Positions 8,211 to 17,256 are shown, counted from the stretch's first letter. The stretch is DNA of 64,000 nucleotides from an uncultured Tenacibaculum sp. (GCF_947502995.1 NZ_CANNBW010000019.1:42898-106897); one strand, 5' to 3'. Translations and numbers: made by a program. The notes: a model not told the origin generated them from the sequence alone.

Positions 8211-8339
8211 TGTTGATTCAAGTGATTCTTGCGAAGTGATAACAAAGTAAAATCGTATCGAGAAAAATTCAACTAATGAAAACTTCTCGAAACTAAATTA
8301 TTCTTCTTTTTCACTCAAATAATTTCACTCGAAGTGACA
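8211..8339. repeat. Palindromic interspersed repeat, copy C (diverged)
   Basis: A more diverged copy starting TGTTGATTCAAGTGATTCT, with inner GTATCGAGAA and ACTTCTCGA arms. The right end TCACTCGAAGTGACA (8325-8339) is intact. The left end no longer matches well, so the outer stem is weaker than in A and B. Together with copy B it fills the 314-base gap between the nuclease and the ATPase, and nothing else was seen there. Confidence 0.65.
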
Positions 8340-8364
8340 TCAAAGAATTGACACAAAAAAATAC

Positions 8365-11300
8365 ATGGAAAACCAAAACAATCAACAATTAGACGGAGGA
8401 ACATATGAAATCATTCAAGGTAGATTGCAAAAACAAAAGCAAGAACTACAAGATCGATTACATAAGCTAAATGATGCAAGAAAACATGTTTTTGGTAATA
8501 TAGAAACCAAATTAATTGCTAACGATAGAATAAACACTGAAAATAACTGTATCGCCAGAGATATTGTTTCTTTTGGAAACATTTCCATCTTCGGATATAA
8601 CGTACATTTTGGTTTACGTACAGATATTAAACTTTCAGATGTATTTAGTATTTATGAGTTTAAAGAAAATCATTTTCATTTACAGTCTTTAGACATGATT
8701 CATGATGAAACTTTCATCAGTGATTTCACCAACTTATATAAATACTATAGAAATACCATTTTCTCAAAATTCGCCATCATTGGAAACTATTTACACATGG
8801 TTTTTCAATTAAGCGAAAATACAAAGGATATTAAAACCTTTAAATGGTTAATTAACGATAATCAACTTCAGTATATAGACAACCGTAGTGAACACGAATA
8901 CAAATTCCCTACGCAACATGAATTCAAATGGCAAGAAGTAACTCGTGATATGCATCGCTATGGAACGCATTCTCACATTTCTGTTCTTGACAAAGTTTTT
9001 GTAGAAACCATTGGAGGTGATTTAACCATAAAAATTGAAGATAATACAGACGACGGAAAAGGAATTCTTTCTGAGCCTGTTGAACACATAGATCAAACCT
9101 TAGATGATGGTCAATTTCGTTTTGGTGATTTAGGAAACTTAATCACTTTAGAAATCAAACCTTTCCAGGAAGATCCTCGTTACTTCGTGTACAATCATAA
9201 ACTACAAGAAGTACAACGTATCGAAAGTATTAAAGATACAGCTGTTCAATTACCAGACGGACACGGTATTATTTTTCCTAACGGATATTATTTACAAACT
9301 GGAGAATATAAAATATTCGAAAGTGATGTAAAAGAGGTAAAATTTCAAAAGAAAGTAAGTTCACCAAACGGTGAAGATTTCTTATATGTTTTTTACGCAA
9401 CAATCCGTGGGTTATACGTATTGATGTCGTATAACATTATTGAGCAAGAAGTTAAAACTCCAATTATTTGTAACGGATTCACCTTACTTGAAAACGGTGA
9501 ATTATGCTACTTTAAAACTGAAAATGAACAAACTAAACATCATGTAGTTCAAATTTGGCAAACTCCGTATTTAAAAGGAGATTTTATGCCGTCACAACAT
9601 ACCGATAGTTTACTGTTCAAAATCGGAAATAAAGATATTGTTCGTGCCATGGCAGAATGTCACGAATTAATCAATCTTTTAAACAAAGAAGATAATTATA
9701 CTGGTTTATACAATGATATCGCCAAAATATCCAAAGATATTAACGATACGTATTATTGGTTACCAGAAGCAGATACACACCAATTAAATGAACCTATTCT
9801 TCAAATTAACGAAGCAGCAAATGCCGCAATTGAAGAGTTTGAAAAAGTAGTTCAATTAAAAAAACAAGCTTCAAAAGAAACCAAAGAAATCAATACCAAA
9901 TCAGATGAACTTTTTAGCAAAATAAAAAGTACTTCATTTAAATCTATTGATGATTTTGTTGGATTATTAAGCCAATTAAGAACCTTGCGTGGTGAAGTTA
10001 TTAGTTTACATGATGTTCGCTATATTCAGGCAGCACATTTAGAAGCTTTAGAAGAGCAAGTTGCTGAGCAAAACACCTTAATTTCTAAACGTTGTGTACA
10101 GTTTTTACTAAACGATAAAGCATTAGCTCCGTATCACAAACGTGTCGCTGAAAAAGAAGCTTCGTTACCAGAAATTAAGAAAGTAGTTGAAGCGAAAGCT
10201 TTAGAAAAAGAAGTCAATCAAATTACTGCTGATTTAGAAATGCTGATTGATATTGTTTCTAATCTTGAAATAGAAGACACTTCGCAATCAACGAAAATTA
10301 TAGACAATATCTCTTTAATTTTTGCAACGTTAAATCAATTAAAAGCAGGAATTAAAAACAGTATAAAAAGCTTAGGAAGTTCTGAAGCTAAAGCTGATTT
10401 TGTTGCACAGTTAAAATTAATTGATCAAAGTATTATCAATTATATTGACATGGCTACTACGCCAGAAAAGTGTGATGAGTTTTTAACAAAAACTGCCATT
10501 CAACTTGAAGAATTAGAAGGGAAATTTGCCGACTTTGAAGAGTTTATTACGCAGATTATAGAAAAACGTGAAGAAATTCATGCCGCTTTCGATACGCGTA
10601 AAAACAACCTTATTGAAAAACGTAACAAGAAAGCAGTGGCATTACAAACTGCTTCTGAACGCATCTTAAAAGGAGTTGAGAAAAAAGCGCAAAGTTTCGA
10701 TACTATTGAAGACATCAATGGATATTTTGCTGCGGATTTAATGATTAATAAAGTTAGAGATATTATTAATCAGTTACGTGAATTAGACGACGCCGGAAAA
10801 GCGGAAGCTATTGAAACGAAATTAAAAGTTGCTAAAGAAGATGCGCTTCGTAAACTTAAAGACAAACAGGAGTTATACGAAGACGGTGAGAATATTATTA
10901 AACTTGGTAAACATAAATTCGGAGTTAACAAACAGGTTTTAGATTTAACGATTGTATATAAAAACGAAGAATTATATTATCACTTAACAGGTACTGATTT
11001 TTACGATACTATTGAAAACGATATTTTATTACAATCTAAAAAATATTGGAATCAAGAATTAGTTTCTGAAAATAACGAAGTCTATCGTGCTGCTTATTTG
11101 GCGTATAAGATTTTCAAAAATATTCCAGAAACTGAATTAATCAATAAAACACAAGAAGAATTATTAACTGTTGTACAACAAGAAAGTAGTAACTTATATT
11201 CTGAAGGTTATGTAAAAGGAGTTCATGATAGTGATACTAGTCAGATTTTACACACATTAGTTCATAAACATCATGAATTAGGACTACTCACCTATGCTCC

Positions 11301-13221
11301 TAATACAAGAGCGTATGCGCAATATTTTTGGAATTCTCTTTCTGAGGAAGCTCAGACTTTATTAAACACCAATATTAAAGCTTCTGGTGAAGTATTAAGT
11401 GTTTTTCCAAACAGTGATTCTTTTGCTTTTATTATTGAAAATTTAAGTGCCAAAATCACTGAATTCGCTCAGCAAAGTAAATTGTTTTCTGAATCAGAAA
11501 GTGAGCAGATTGCAAATTATCTTTTTGAAGAATTGAAACAAAACAATTCATTCCAAATTAGTACAGATGCATTTGGTTTAAAAGATGAGTTTATGAAAAC
11601 TTTAAAGAAACAAGATGCTTATCATAAATTCAGAAACGGAGTTGATAAATCAAATGAATACACTGATAAAATTCATTTAACAAAACAATGGGTAAGTTCG
11701 TTCTTGTCTTCAGCAGAAAATTCGAAGCAAACCTATATTAATGAAATCGTTACTATTTTATTGTTTGAACACGAATCAACTTCTGAAGTTAAAGCAGTTC
11801 ATCCGATAGAAGAAATAAAAGATTTAAGAGGAGACCACAGTACAATTACTGAAGGAACTTTTGTCTTTAACTATCATGATTTCATTTCGAGTTTAGCACA
11901 ATTTGCTACTGTAGAAGTTCCGAATTTCATCAGATACAAAGAAGCGAAGCAAGAAGTAACTGAACAACTAAAAGAAGATTTAAAACTGGAAGAATTTAAA
12001 CCGAGAGTTTTATCCTCTTTTGTAAGAAATAAATTAATTGATCAGGTGTATTTCCCATTGATTGGAGACAATTTAGCGAAACAATTAGGGACGGTTGGTG
12101 ATAATAAACGTACCGATAGAATGGGTATGTTATTATTAATTTCTCCTCCAGGTTATGGTAAAACTACCTTAATGGAATACATATCGAATCGTTTAGGTTT
12201 GGTATTTATGAAAATTAACGGTCCGGCAATTGGACATGATGTGACTTCTGTTGATCCGATGTCAGCTAACAATTCTGCATCTAGAGAAGAATTAAAAAAG
12301 CTGAATTTAGCATTTGAAATGGGTGATAACGTGATGTTATATTTAGATGATATCCAGCACTGTAATCCAGAGTTTTTACAGAAGTTTATTTCACTTTCCG
12401 ATGGAACTCGTAAAATCGAAGGAGTTTTCAACGGAAAATCGAAAACGTATGATTTACGTGGAAAGAAATTTTGTGTAATTATGGCTGGTAATCCATATAC
12501 AGAAAGTGGAGATCGTTTTCAAATTCCAGATATGTTAGCTAACCGTGCTGATATTTACAATTTAGGAGATATTATTGGAGATACAGCGCATTTATTCAAA
12601 CTGAGTTTAATAGAAAATTCATTAACATCGAATCCTGTTTTACACCAATTGAGCAGTAAATATTTTGAAGATGTGTATGCTTTAATTGATAAAGTAGAAA
12701 ATAATACCGCTGATGTTGATTTAAAAGGAAATCATACCAAACAAGAAATTCAGGATTACACTTCTGTTTTAGAAAAAGTGATTACAGTTAGAGATACTGT
12801 TTTAAAGGTAAATCAGGCTTATATTCAATCGGCTGCCATGGAAGATCAATATAGAACAGAACCTTCATTTAAATTGCAAGGTTCGTATCGTGACATGAAT
12901 AAACTGGTTGCTAAAGTGGTTCCTATTATGAATGATAGCGAATTACAACGCTTGTTATTATCACATTACGAAAGTGAATCACAAACCTTAACCTCTGCAG
13001 CGGAAGGAAACCTTTTAAAGTATAAAGAGTTAATCGATCAACTTTCTGATGAAGAATTAACAAGATGGACAAGCATTAAAGAAATCTTTTTGAAAAACAA
13101 TAAACTGAAAGGTTTTGGAGATAAAAATGAAATGGCTCAAATTTTAAGTCAGATGATGGCGTTCTCTGAGAATTTAGAAGGGATTAAAGAAGCTTTACAG
13201 AAAGGATTGGAAAATAATTAA
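8365..13221 (+). CDS. Very large AAA+ ATPase (annotated in relatives as DNA repair ATPase)
   Basis: A 1618-residue cytoplasmic protein. The N-terminal third (to about 400) is beta-rich. The middle (about 470-850) is helical and coiled-coil. The AAA+ module lies near the C-terminus: Walker A SPPGYGKTT at about 1260, Walker B VMLYLDDIQ at about 1323, a sensor-like VIMAGNP at about 1372 and an Arg-finger-like ANRAD at about 1392. Homologues end PspA/flotillin/OB-fold operons in many bacteria; the DNA-repair label is historical and no nuclease or helicase motif is visible. A membrane-stress remodelling role fits the context better (inference). A terminator follows. Confidence 0.8.
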   Translation: MENQNNQQLDGGTYEIIQGRLQKQKQELQDRLHKLNDARKHVFGNIETKLIANDRINTENNCIARDIVSFGNISIFGYNVHFGLRTDIKLSDVFSIYEFKENHFHLQSLDMIHDETFISDFTNLYKYYRNTIFSKFAIIGNYLHMVFQLSENTKDIKTFKWLINDNQLQYIDNRSEHEYKFPTQHEFKWQEVTRDMHRYGTHSHISVLDKVFVETIGGDLTIKIEDNTDDGKGILSEPVEHIDQTLDDGQFRFGDLGNLITLEIKPFQEDPRYFVYNHKLQEVQRIESIKDTAVQLPDGHGIIFPNGYYLQTGEYKIFESDVKEVKFQKKVSSPNGEDFLYVFYATIRGLYVLMSYNIIEQEVKTPIICNGFTLLENGELCYFKTENEQTKHHVVQIWQTPYLKGDFMPSQHTDSLLFKIGNKDIVRAMAECHELINLLNKEDNYTGLYNDIAKISKDINDTYYWLPEADTHQLNEPILQINEAANAAIEEFEKVVQLKKQASKETKEINTKSDELFSKIKSTSFKSIDDFVGLLSQLRTLRGEVISLHDVRYIQAAHLEALEEQVAEQNTLISKRCVQFLLNDKALAPYHKRVAEKEASLPEIKKVVEAKALEKEVNQITADLEMLIDIVSNLEIEDTSQSTKIIDNISLIFATLNQLKAGIKNSIKSLGSSEAKADFVAQLKLIDQSIINYIDMATTPEKCDEFLTKTAIQLEELEGKFADFEEFITQIIEKREEIHAAFDTRKNNLIEKRNKKAVALQTASERILKGVEKKAQSFDTIEDINGYFAADLMINKVRDIINQLRELDDAGKAEAIETKLKVAKEDALRKLKDKQELYEDGENIIKLGKHKFGVNKQVLDLTIVYKNEELYYHLTGTDFYDTIENDILLQSKKYWNQELVSENNEVYRAAYLAYKIFKNIPETELINKTQEELLTVVQQESSNLYSEGYVKGVHDSDTSQILHTLVHKHHELGLLTYAPNTRAYAQYFWNSLSEEAQTLLNTNIKASGEVLSVFPNSDSFAFIIENLSAKITEFAQQSKLFSESESEQIANYLFEELKQNNSFQISTDAFGLKDEFMKTLKKQDAYHKFRNGVDKSNEYTDKIHLTKQWVSSFLSSAENSKQTYINEIVTILLFEHESTSEVKAVHPIEEIKDLRGDHSTITEGTFVFNYHDFISSLAQFATVEVPNFIRYKEAKQEVTEQLKEDLKLEEFKPRVLSSFVRNKLIDQVYFPLIGDNLAKQLGTVGDNKRTDRMGMLLLISPPGYGKTTLMEYISNRLGLVFMKINGPAIGHDVTSVDPMSANNSASREELKKLNLAFEMGDNVMLYLDDIQHCNPEFLQKFISLSDGTRKIEGVFNGKSKTYDLRGKKFCVIMAGNPYTESGDRFQIPDMLANRADIYNLGDIIGDTAHLFKLSLIENSLTSNPVLHQLSSKYFEDVYALIDKVENNTADVDLKGNHTKQEIQDYTSVLEKVITVRDTVLKVNQAYIQSAAMEDQYRTEPSFKLQGSYRDMNKLVAKVVPIMNDSELQRLLLSHYESESQTLTSAAEGNLLKYKELIDQLSDEELTRWTSIKEIFLKNNKLKGFGDKNEMAQILSQMMAFSENLEGIKEALQKGLENN

Positions 13222-13228
13222 AATATAC

Positions 13229-13264
13229 AAACCTCATTTACACAGCTATTAAATGAGGTTTTTG
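13229..13264 (+). terminator. Intrinsic terminator of the PspA-flotillin-ATPase operon
   Basis: Stem AAACCTCATTTA (13229-13240) pairs with TAAATGAGGTTT (13250-13261) across a 9-base loop and is followed by a T-run. Confidence 0.8.
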
Positions 13265-13275
13265 ATTTAAAAAAG

Positions 13276-13965
13276 ATGAAAAAGTTTATCCTCTTATTTA
13301 CAGTACTAGCTGGATTAATTTCTTGCACAGAAAAAAATCCAAAAAGCGTATGGATAAGTGTAAAAAATAAAGCTCTTACTTCTACAAAACTAGGTTACGA
13401 AGTGCATGAATATAGTTTTATTCTGGATTTTGAAAAACATGAATCTCATTTTTTAACATACAACGCAGATTCAATTTTAAAGTTTGATATTAACTCTAAA
13501 CTTGATACTCTTATTTTTCAAGAAAAAGAAAATACAGAAAAATATAGGTTAAAATTTTATAAAAATGATTCTTTAGAAGTTTATCTCAAAGAAATAAACA
13601 CAACAAAAGTATTTATACCTCTAAATCTCGATTATAAATTAAATTATTCTAGAAAACAAATCATATACTCTCTACTAGAAAAAACATATGCTATCAACGA
13701 TACTTTTAGCATGAGATTTTCATCCAATAAATATCCTAGTTATTATAAAGATGAAAAAACTTTGATAGCATATCACCCCAATAGAAAAATTAAAGGATCA
13801 TGGCAGATTGGAGAGAAAAATAAAAATTTCTTTTTGATTTTAAGAGACTTTCCAGATCAATACATTTTTCAAATAACTAGTCTTGATACTACGAAAATAA
13901 ACTTAAAAAATATCTATCCTAAAGATTTACAAACAAATATGTCTGAGTTAAGAGTTATAAAGTAA
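13276..13965 (+). CDS. Hypothetical lipoprotein
   Basis: A 229-residue protein whose N-terminus (KKFILLFTVLAGLISC) is a lipoprotein signal with the Cys at about residue 17. The mature part is rich in Lys, aromatic and beta-prone residues, and no known motif is visible. It is the first of three consecutive small exported proteins of unknown function. I cannot name a family. Confidence 0.6.
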   Translation: MKKFILLFTVLAGLISCTEKNPKSVWISVKNKALTSTKLGYEVHEYSFILDFEKHESHFLTYNADSILKFDINSKLDTLIFQEKENTEKYRLKFYKNDSLEVYLKEINTTKVFIPLNLDYKLNYSRKQIIYSLLEKTYAINDTFSMRFSSNKYPSYYKDEKTLIAYHPNRKIKGSWQIGEKNKNFFLILRDFPDQYIFQITSLDTTKINLKNIYPKDLQTNMSELRVIK

Positions 13966-14068
13966 AAGATAAAACTTATAACAAGAACTAAAAATAGAGT
14001 TTTTCTATTTAACAAAATAGGAATCAAATCATTACTTAATTCTTAACAAAAACTAAAAATGAACCGCT

Positions 14069-14683
14069 ATGAAAAAGATTATTTACACGCTTCTTTTTTT
14101 AGTATTAATAAATTGCTCAACTAAAAAAGAAAGTAACTCTCTTTACTCTGATACTTTAATTCAAAAAACATTTACTAAAAATGAGATTAAAGATTTACAA
14201 AAAATCTTAGACTTCTTCAATAGTGAAATATGTAAATCAGCACAAGAAAATATTAATGATTGCTATTTAAATTATTGCTCTAAAATTAGAACTGAAATTA
14301 AAAAACACGGAATGTATAAAGTTCATATCGACTTTCAAAAACAATATGAAATATACAAGCAAATTAATTCTAATACATTTAGTGAAATATGGTTATTTCA
14401 GCAAAGTTTACCTTTAAGAGAAAGAAAAGACACATTAAAATATTTAGGTTTTAATAATAATAGTAAATACATTAAGTTTTTAAATGAATACGGTAAAGAA
14501 AATAAAGCAGTTAAAGATTATGTAAATAGCTTTAATATTGCTTCAGATTTTGGACCATCAATGATCAGTCAAGTAATTATGAATTATGAAGCTTTTCAAA
14601 TTGAAGATATTAAATCTAAATTATTGATTGCTATTCATTACTTGACATTGAATGATCAAAACCTAAGAAAAGAAAAATATTAA
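14069..14683 (+). CDS. Hypothetical lipoprotein
   Basis: A 204-residue protein with a lipoprotein signal (IIYTLLFLVLINC, Cys near residue 16). The mature region is mostly helical by eye, with two Cys near residues 55 and 64 (ICKSAQENINDC) and a third close by (NYCSK) that could form a disulfide. The function is unknown. It is one of a run of three exported proteins on this strand, and the gap to the next gene is 26 bases. Confidence 0.6.
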   Translation: MKKIIYTLLFLVLINCSTKKESNSLYSDTLIQKTFTKNEIKDLQKILDFFNSEICKSAQENINDCYLNYCSKIRTEIKKHGMYKVHIDFQKQYEIYKQINSNTFSEIWLFQQSLPLRERKDTLKYLGFNNNSKYIKFLNEYGKENKAVKDYVNSFNIASDFGPSMISQVIMNYEAFQIEDIKSKLLIAIHYLTLNDQNLRKEKY

Positions 14684-14709
14684 AAAATCATTAACCACCT
14701 TATAAACTA

Positions 14710-15708
14710 ATGAACTTTAAAATTGCAATTGTCGTCTTTACACTTGTCTTTTGGCAAAAAGGAGTATCTCAAAAAAAGAATTATGATATTTCTAAAATAA
14801 AAGTTTCAAAATATATAGGTTTTGAAAAACTTGCTGGAGGCTATCAAATTAGAACAAATCAAGTGTATCCTTCAAAAAAGGATATTAGTATTATTTCATA
14901 TATGAGACAAAATGACAACATTCCAAATGTAGACTTAATCATTAGGTATGCTTTTTCTAAAAAAGATTCTTTGATGAAAGAAATACAATACGAATTTGAC
15001 ATCATTAATTTTGAAGATCAAATTGATAAAAAACAAAATCTCGATTTTAGAAAAGCTTTAGTTTCTCATTACTTATCCTTTGAAGAAGATTTAACTTCTA
15101 GCTTTGGAAAAAGTAAAATTAAAGGAAAATTAAGCAAAAACACCCATATAGATGATCGAAAAGATTATTATAAAATGAATACTTGGATTTTAGATAACAC
15201 AAAGCTGGAACTTTTCATTGAAATGTCTAACACGATTAATTATGAAAAGTTTAAATACCCTGTACATAAAATGATTATGAAATACAAGGTTACAGAAACC
15301 CCAAATATTGAATACATAATCCGAAAAAAAAGACGGTTAAAATCTATTCCTAAAAAATTCACAAACAGATCTAGAACTCCATTATTAAAAAAATGTAGAA
15401 AAACCCCTACAGATGCTTGCTTTATGAACACTATTAGTGATTTAGTTTTAAAAGAAGCAAAAAGGAAAAAACTTATTTTAAAAAATGATACTTTGAAAAT
15501 TGGTATTGATGTTAAAACTAATGGAAAAGCTTCTTTAGGAATCAATCAAACAAAAAATTCAGAACTTAAAAAACTAGTCAATCAATTATTCTCATCTATG
15601 GAAACTATTGAACCTGCTTATTCTGATTATTCAAAAAAATATACTCAATCTTCTACGTCTTGGTATATTATTATAAAGGATAATGAAATGGTAAACCGAT
15701 TCAAATAA
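14710..15708 (+). CDS. Exported protein with a possible degenerate TonB-C-like end
   Basis: A 332-residue protein with an N-terminal signal sequence ending at VSQ (about residue 20) and an unknown body. The last 100 residues follow the pattern seen in TonB C-terminal-like domains of Bacteroidetes: a Cys pair (KKCRKTPTDACF), then alternating strands with a G (IGIDVKTNGKASLGI), a helix (LKKLVNQLFSSM) and a Pro-containing turn (IEPAYSDYSKK). The match is by pattern only. It closes a row of three exported proteins and is followed by a palindromic terminator. Confidence 0.5.
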   Translation: MNFKIAIVVFTLVFWQKGVSQKKNYDISKIKVSKYIGFEKLAGGYQIRTNQVYPSKKDISIISYMRQNDNIPNVDLIIRYAFSKKDSLMKEIQYEFDIINFEDQIDKKQNLDFRKALVSHYLSFEEDLTSSFGKSKIKGKLSKNTHIDDRKDYYKMNTWILDNTKLELFIEMSNTINYEKFKYPVHKMIMKYKVTETPNIEYIIRKKRRLKSIPKKFTNRSRTPLLKKCRKTPTDACFMNTISDLVLKEAKRKKLILKNDTLKIGIDVKTNGKASLGINQTKNSELKKLVNQLFSSMETIEPAYSDYSKKYTQSSTSWYIIIKDNEMVNRFK

Positions 15709-15725
15709 GACTTAAAAATACTCCA

Positions 15726-15793
15726 AACCCAATCTTTAAAGATTGGGTTCTTTGTATAATAGAAGTAATAAAAAACGCTCATCAAACGTTTTT
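15726..15793 (+). terminator. Two successive terminator-like hairpins
   Basis: A perfect 24-base palindrome (15726-15749; arms AACCCAATCTTT and its complement) is followed by a second hairpin, AAAAACG (15771-15777) with CGTTTTT (15787-15793), which ends in a T-run. They close the transcript of the 14710 gene. Confidence 0.65.
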
Positions 15794-16042
15794 CTACTCT
15801 TATCATTCAAACTACAACACTTATCTTTTTTAACTAATTAGCTAACTATTAAAGTTTATAGATTTATAACTAAAGGAGGTTTTAACCTTCACTTAAACTT
15901 TAGGATAGTTACTCAACACACATAAAAACTACGCTAGCTTCCCTAAATAAAATTTGATTGCTTAACAACCTCCTTTAATAGACATAACCTTTGAATGTCT
16001 TTAAATGTTCAAAGTATTAATCAATTTTAAATTTTAATTATT
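15794..16042 (+). promoter_or_regulatory. Long leader of the double-glycine peptide gene with distant inverted repeat
   Basis: This non-coding stretch contains AAAGGAGGTT at 15872-15881 and its exact complement AACCTCCTTT at 15967-15976, 85 bases apart. The first arm is a perfect anti-Shine-Dalgarno match, rare in this lineage, but has no start codon after it. The arms could close a large stem-loop before the peptide gene. No ORF of useful length was seen. Confidence 0.4.
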
Positions 16043-16225
16043 ATGAAAAAATCAATTTTAGATTTAGGTAAAACTTTAGACAAAAGTGAGCAAAAGAATG
16101 TTTTTGGAGGTATTGATATCACAATTACTGCTGAGTGCGGTTTTGTAGGTATAGGAAAACCTTATAAAAAATGTCCTCCAGGAGCTGCTTGTATTAGCGG
16201 TAAATGTCGCTATGTATTATTATAG
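16043..16225 (+). CDS. Double-glycine-leader, Cys-rich small peptide (bacteriocin-like precursor)
   Basis: A 60-residue peptide. The first 23 residues (KKSILDLGKTL...SEQKNVFGG) match the amphipathic leader ending in Gly-Gly (22-23) that C39 peptidase-containing ABC exporters cut. The predicted core of 37 residues has four Cys (32, 44, 50, 55), a CPPGAAC loop and basic residues, consistent with two disulfides. Flavobacteria encode many such GG-leader peptides, often with no known target. No exporter, immunity protein or modification enzyme is adjacent. A bacteriocin, signal peptide or unknown secreted peptide are all possible. Confidence 0.7.
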   Translation: MKKSILDLGKTLDKSEQKNVFGGIDITITAECGFVGIGKPYKKCPPGAACISGKCRYVLL

Positions 16226-16242
16226 AGATTATTTATAAGCTC

Positions 16243-16271
16243 ACAAGGAAGAATAATATTTTCTTCCTTGT
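16243..16271. terminator. Hairpin between convergent genes
   Basis: ACAAGGAAGAA (16243-16253) pairs with TTCTTCCTTGT (16261-16271), an 11-bp stem with a 7-base loop. No strong T-run follows on either side. It separates the peptide gene from yjbQ. Confidence 0.55.
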
Positions 16272-16277
16272 ATCTTG

Positions 16278-16700
16278 TTAACTACCTAAAAGCGTTAACA
16301 CTAATTTTCTACGTCCACCAAAGTTTCTATGTTCTCCCAGATAAATACCTTGCCAAGTTCCTAAATTTAATTTTCCATTTGTAATTGGAATCAGTACTTG
16401 ACATCCTAACATAGAACTCTTAATATGCGCGGGCATATCATCAGCTCCTTCGTAATCATGCTTGTAATATGGCATATTTTCAGGAATCATTTTATTGATA
16501 TGCGTTTCAAAATCCATACGAACTGTTGGATCTGCATTTTCATTAATCGTTAAACTGGCAGAAGTATGCTTTATAAATACTTGCAACTGTCCTATTTTGA
16601 TTTCTTTTAACTCAGGTATTTCATTAATTACGATATCAGTAATTAAATGATAACCTCTTTCAAAAGCAGGTAAACTAATTTCTTTTTGATAAAATTTCAT
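16278..16700 (-). CDS. YjbQ/UPF0047 family protein (secondary thiamine-phosphate synthase-like)
   Basis: A 140-residue member of the YjbQ family, of normal length. The conserved HTSASLTINENAD segment (about residues 46-58), the central HYEGADD-like motif (here KHDYEGADDMPAHIKSS) and the C-terminal TWQGIYLGEHR are all present. E. coli YjbQ has weak thiamine-phosphate synthase activity, but the true function is unsettled. The gene is 11 bases downstream of the 17233 gene on the same strand and is probably cotranscribed with it. Confidence 0.9.
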   Translation of the reverse strand: MKFYQKEISLPAFERGYHLITDIVINEIPELKEIKIGQLQVFIKHTSASLTINENADPTVRMDFETHINKMIPENMPYYKHDYEGADDMPAHIKSSMLGCQVLIPITNGKLNLGTWQGIYLGEHRNFGGRRKLVLTLLGS

Positions 16701-16711
16701 TGAATTTAAAG

Positions 16712-17233
16712 TTAGGATAATTCTAATTTAATTTCTCGAAGTGATTTATTAGATGTTAATATTTGCTTTATAATTTTCTCTTGTAAAACCTCAACTTCTT
16801 CTTCATGATATTGCATCCATTTGGTATTTTTAAACACCTCTTCTACTTCCTTTTTCTTTTTAAAAACAACAGTTAAATTAAACAACTGATCTTTTCTTTC
16901 AGGTTTGTATACTTCTACTTTTTTAGTTTCAAAATCAATTTTTAATCCGAATAGTTTTGCTTCCGAAGTTAAGCTATAAAAATCAGCCCATTTTGCATAT
17001 CCTACATAATAATTCTGATTCTGATATTTAGCAATACCATTTAATTTCCATCGACAATTTGCTACTCTTCCCCAGTGATTCGAATATCGATATACACCTT
17101 TTTCAGTATACACATAAGAACTTCCCGATTTACTCTTAAAATGAATATTTTCTTCTTGTAAAACACTTAATTCTTTGTATTCAAATTGACAATATGTGTG
17201 TTTAAAAAAATTAGTTTTATCGTACTTACGCAT
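16712..17233 (-). CDS. Hypothetical cytoplasmic protein
   Basis: A 173-residue soluble protein rich in Lys, Tyr and Trp, with an N-terminal beta-rich half (YVYTEKGVYRYSNHWGRVANCRW) and a helical C-terminus. No signal peptide or recognised motif is present. The GVYRYSNHWGRVANCRW stretch is the most distinctive part and could identify relatives by search. It lies directly upstream of yjbQ in a two-gene operon with its own TAnnTTTG promoter. Confidence 0.65.
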   Translation of the reverse strand: MRKYDKTNFFKHTYCQFEYKELSVLQEENIHFKSKSGSSYVYTEKGVYRYSNHWGRVANCRWKLNGIAKYQNQNYYVGYAKWADFYSLTSEAKLFGLKIDFETKKVEVYKPERKDQLFNLTVVFKKKKEVEEVFKNTKWMQYHEEEVEVLQEKIIKQILTSNKSLREIKLELS

Positions 17234-17256
17234 AAATTACTGCATCAATTTAAACA

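Noticed and set aside
8365..13221. Direct role of the giant ATPase in DNA repair
   Set aside because: No nuclease, helicase or DNA-binding motif is visible and the operon is membrane-related. The database label alone is weak support.
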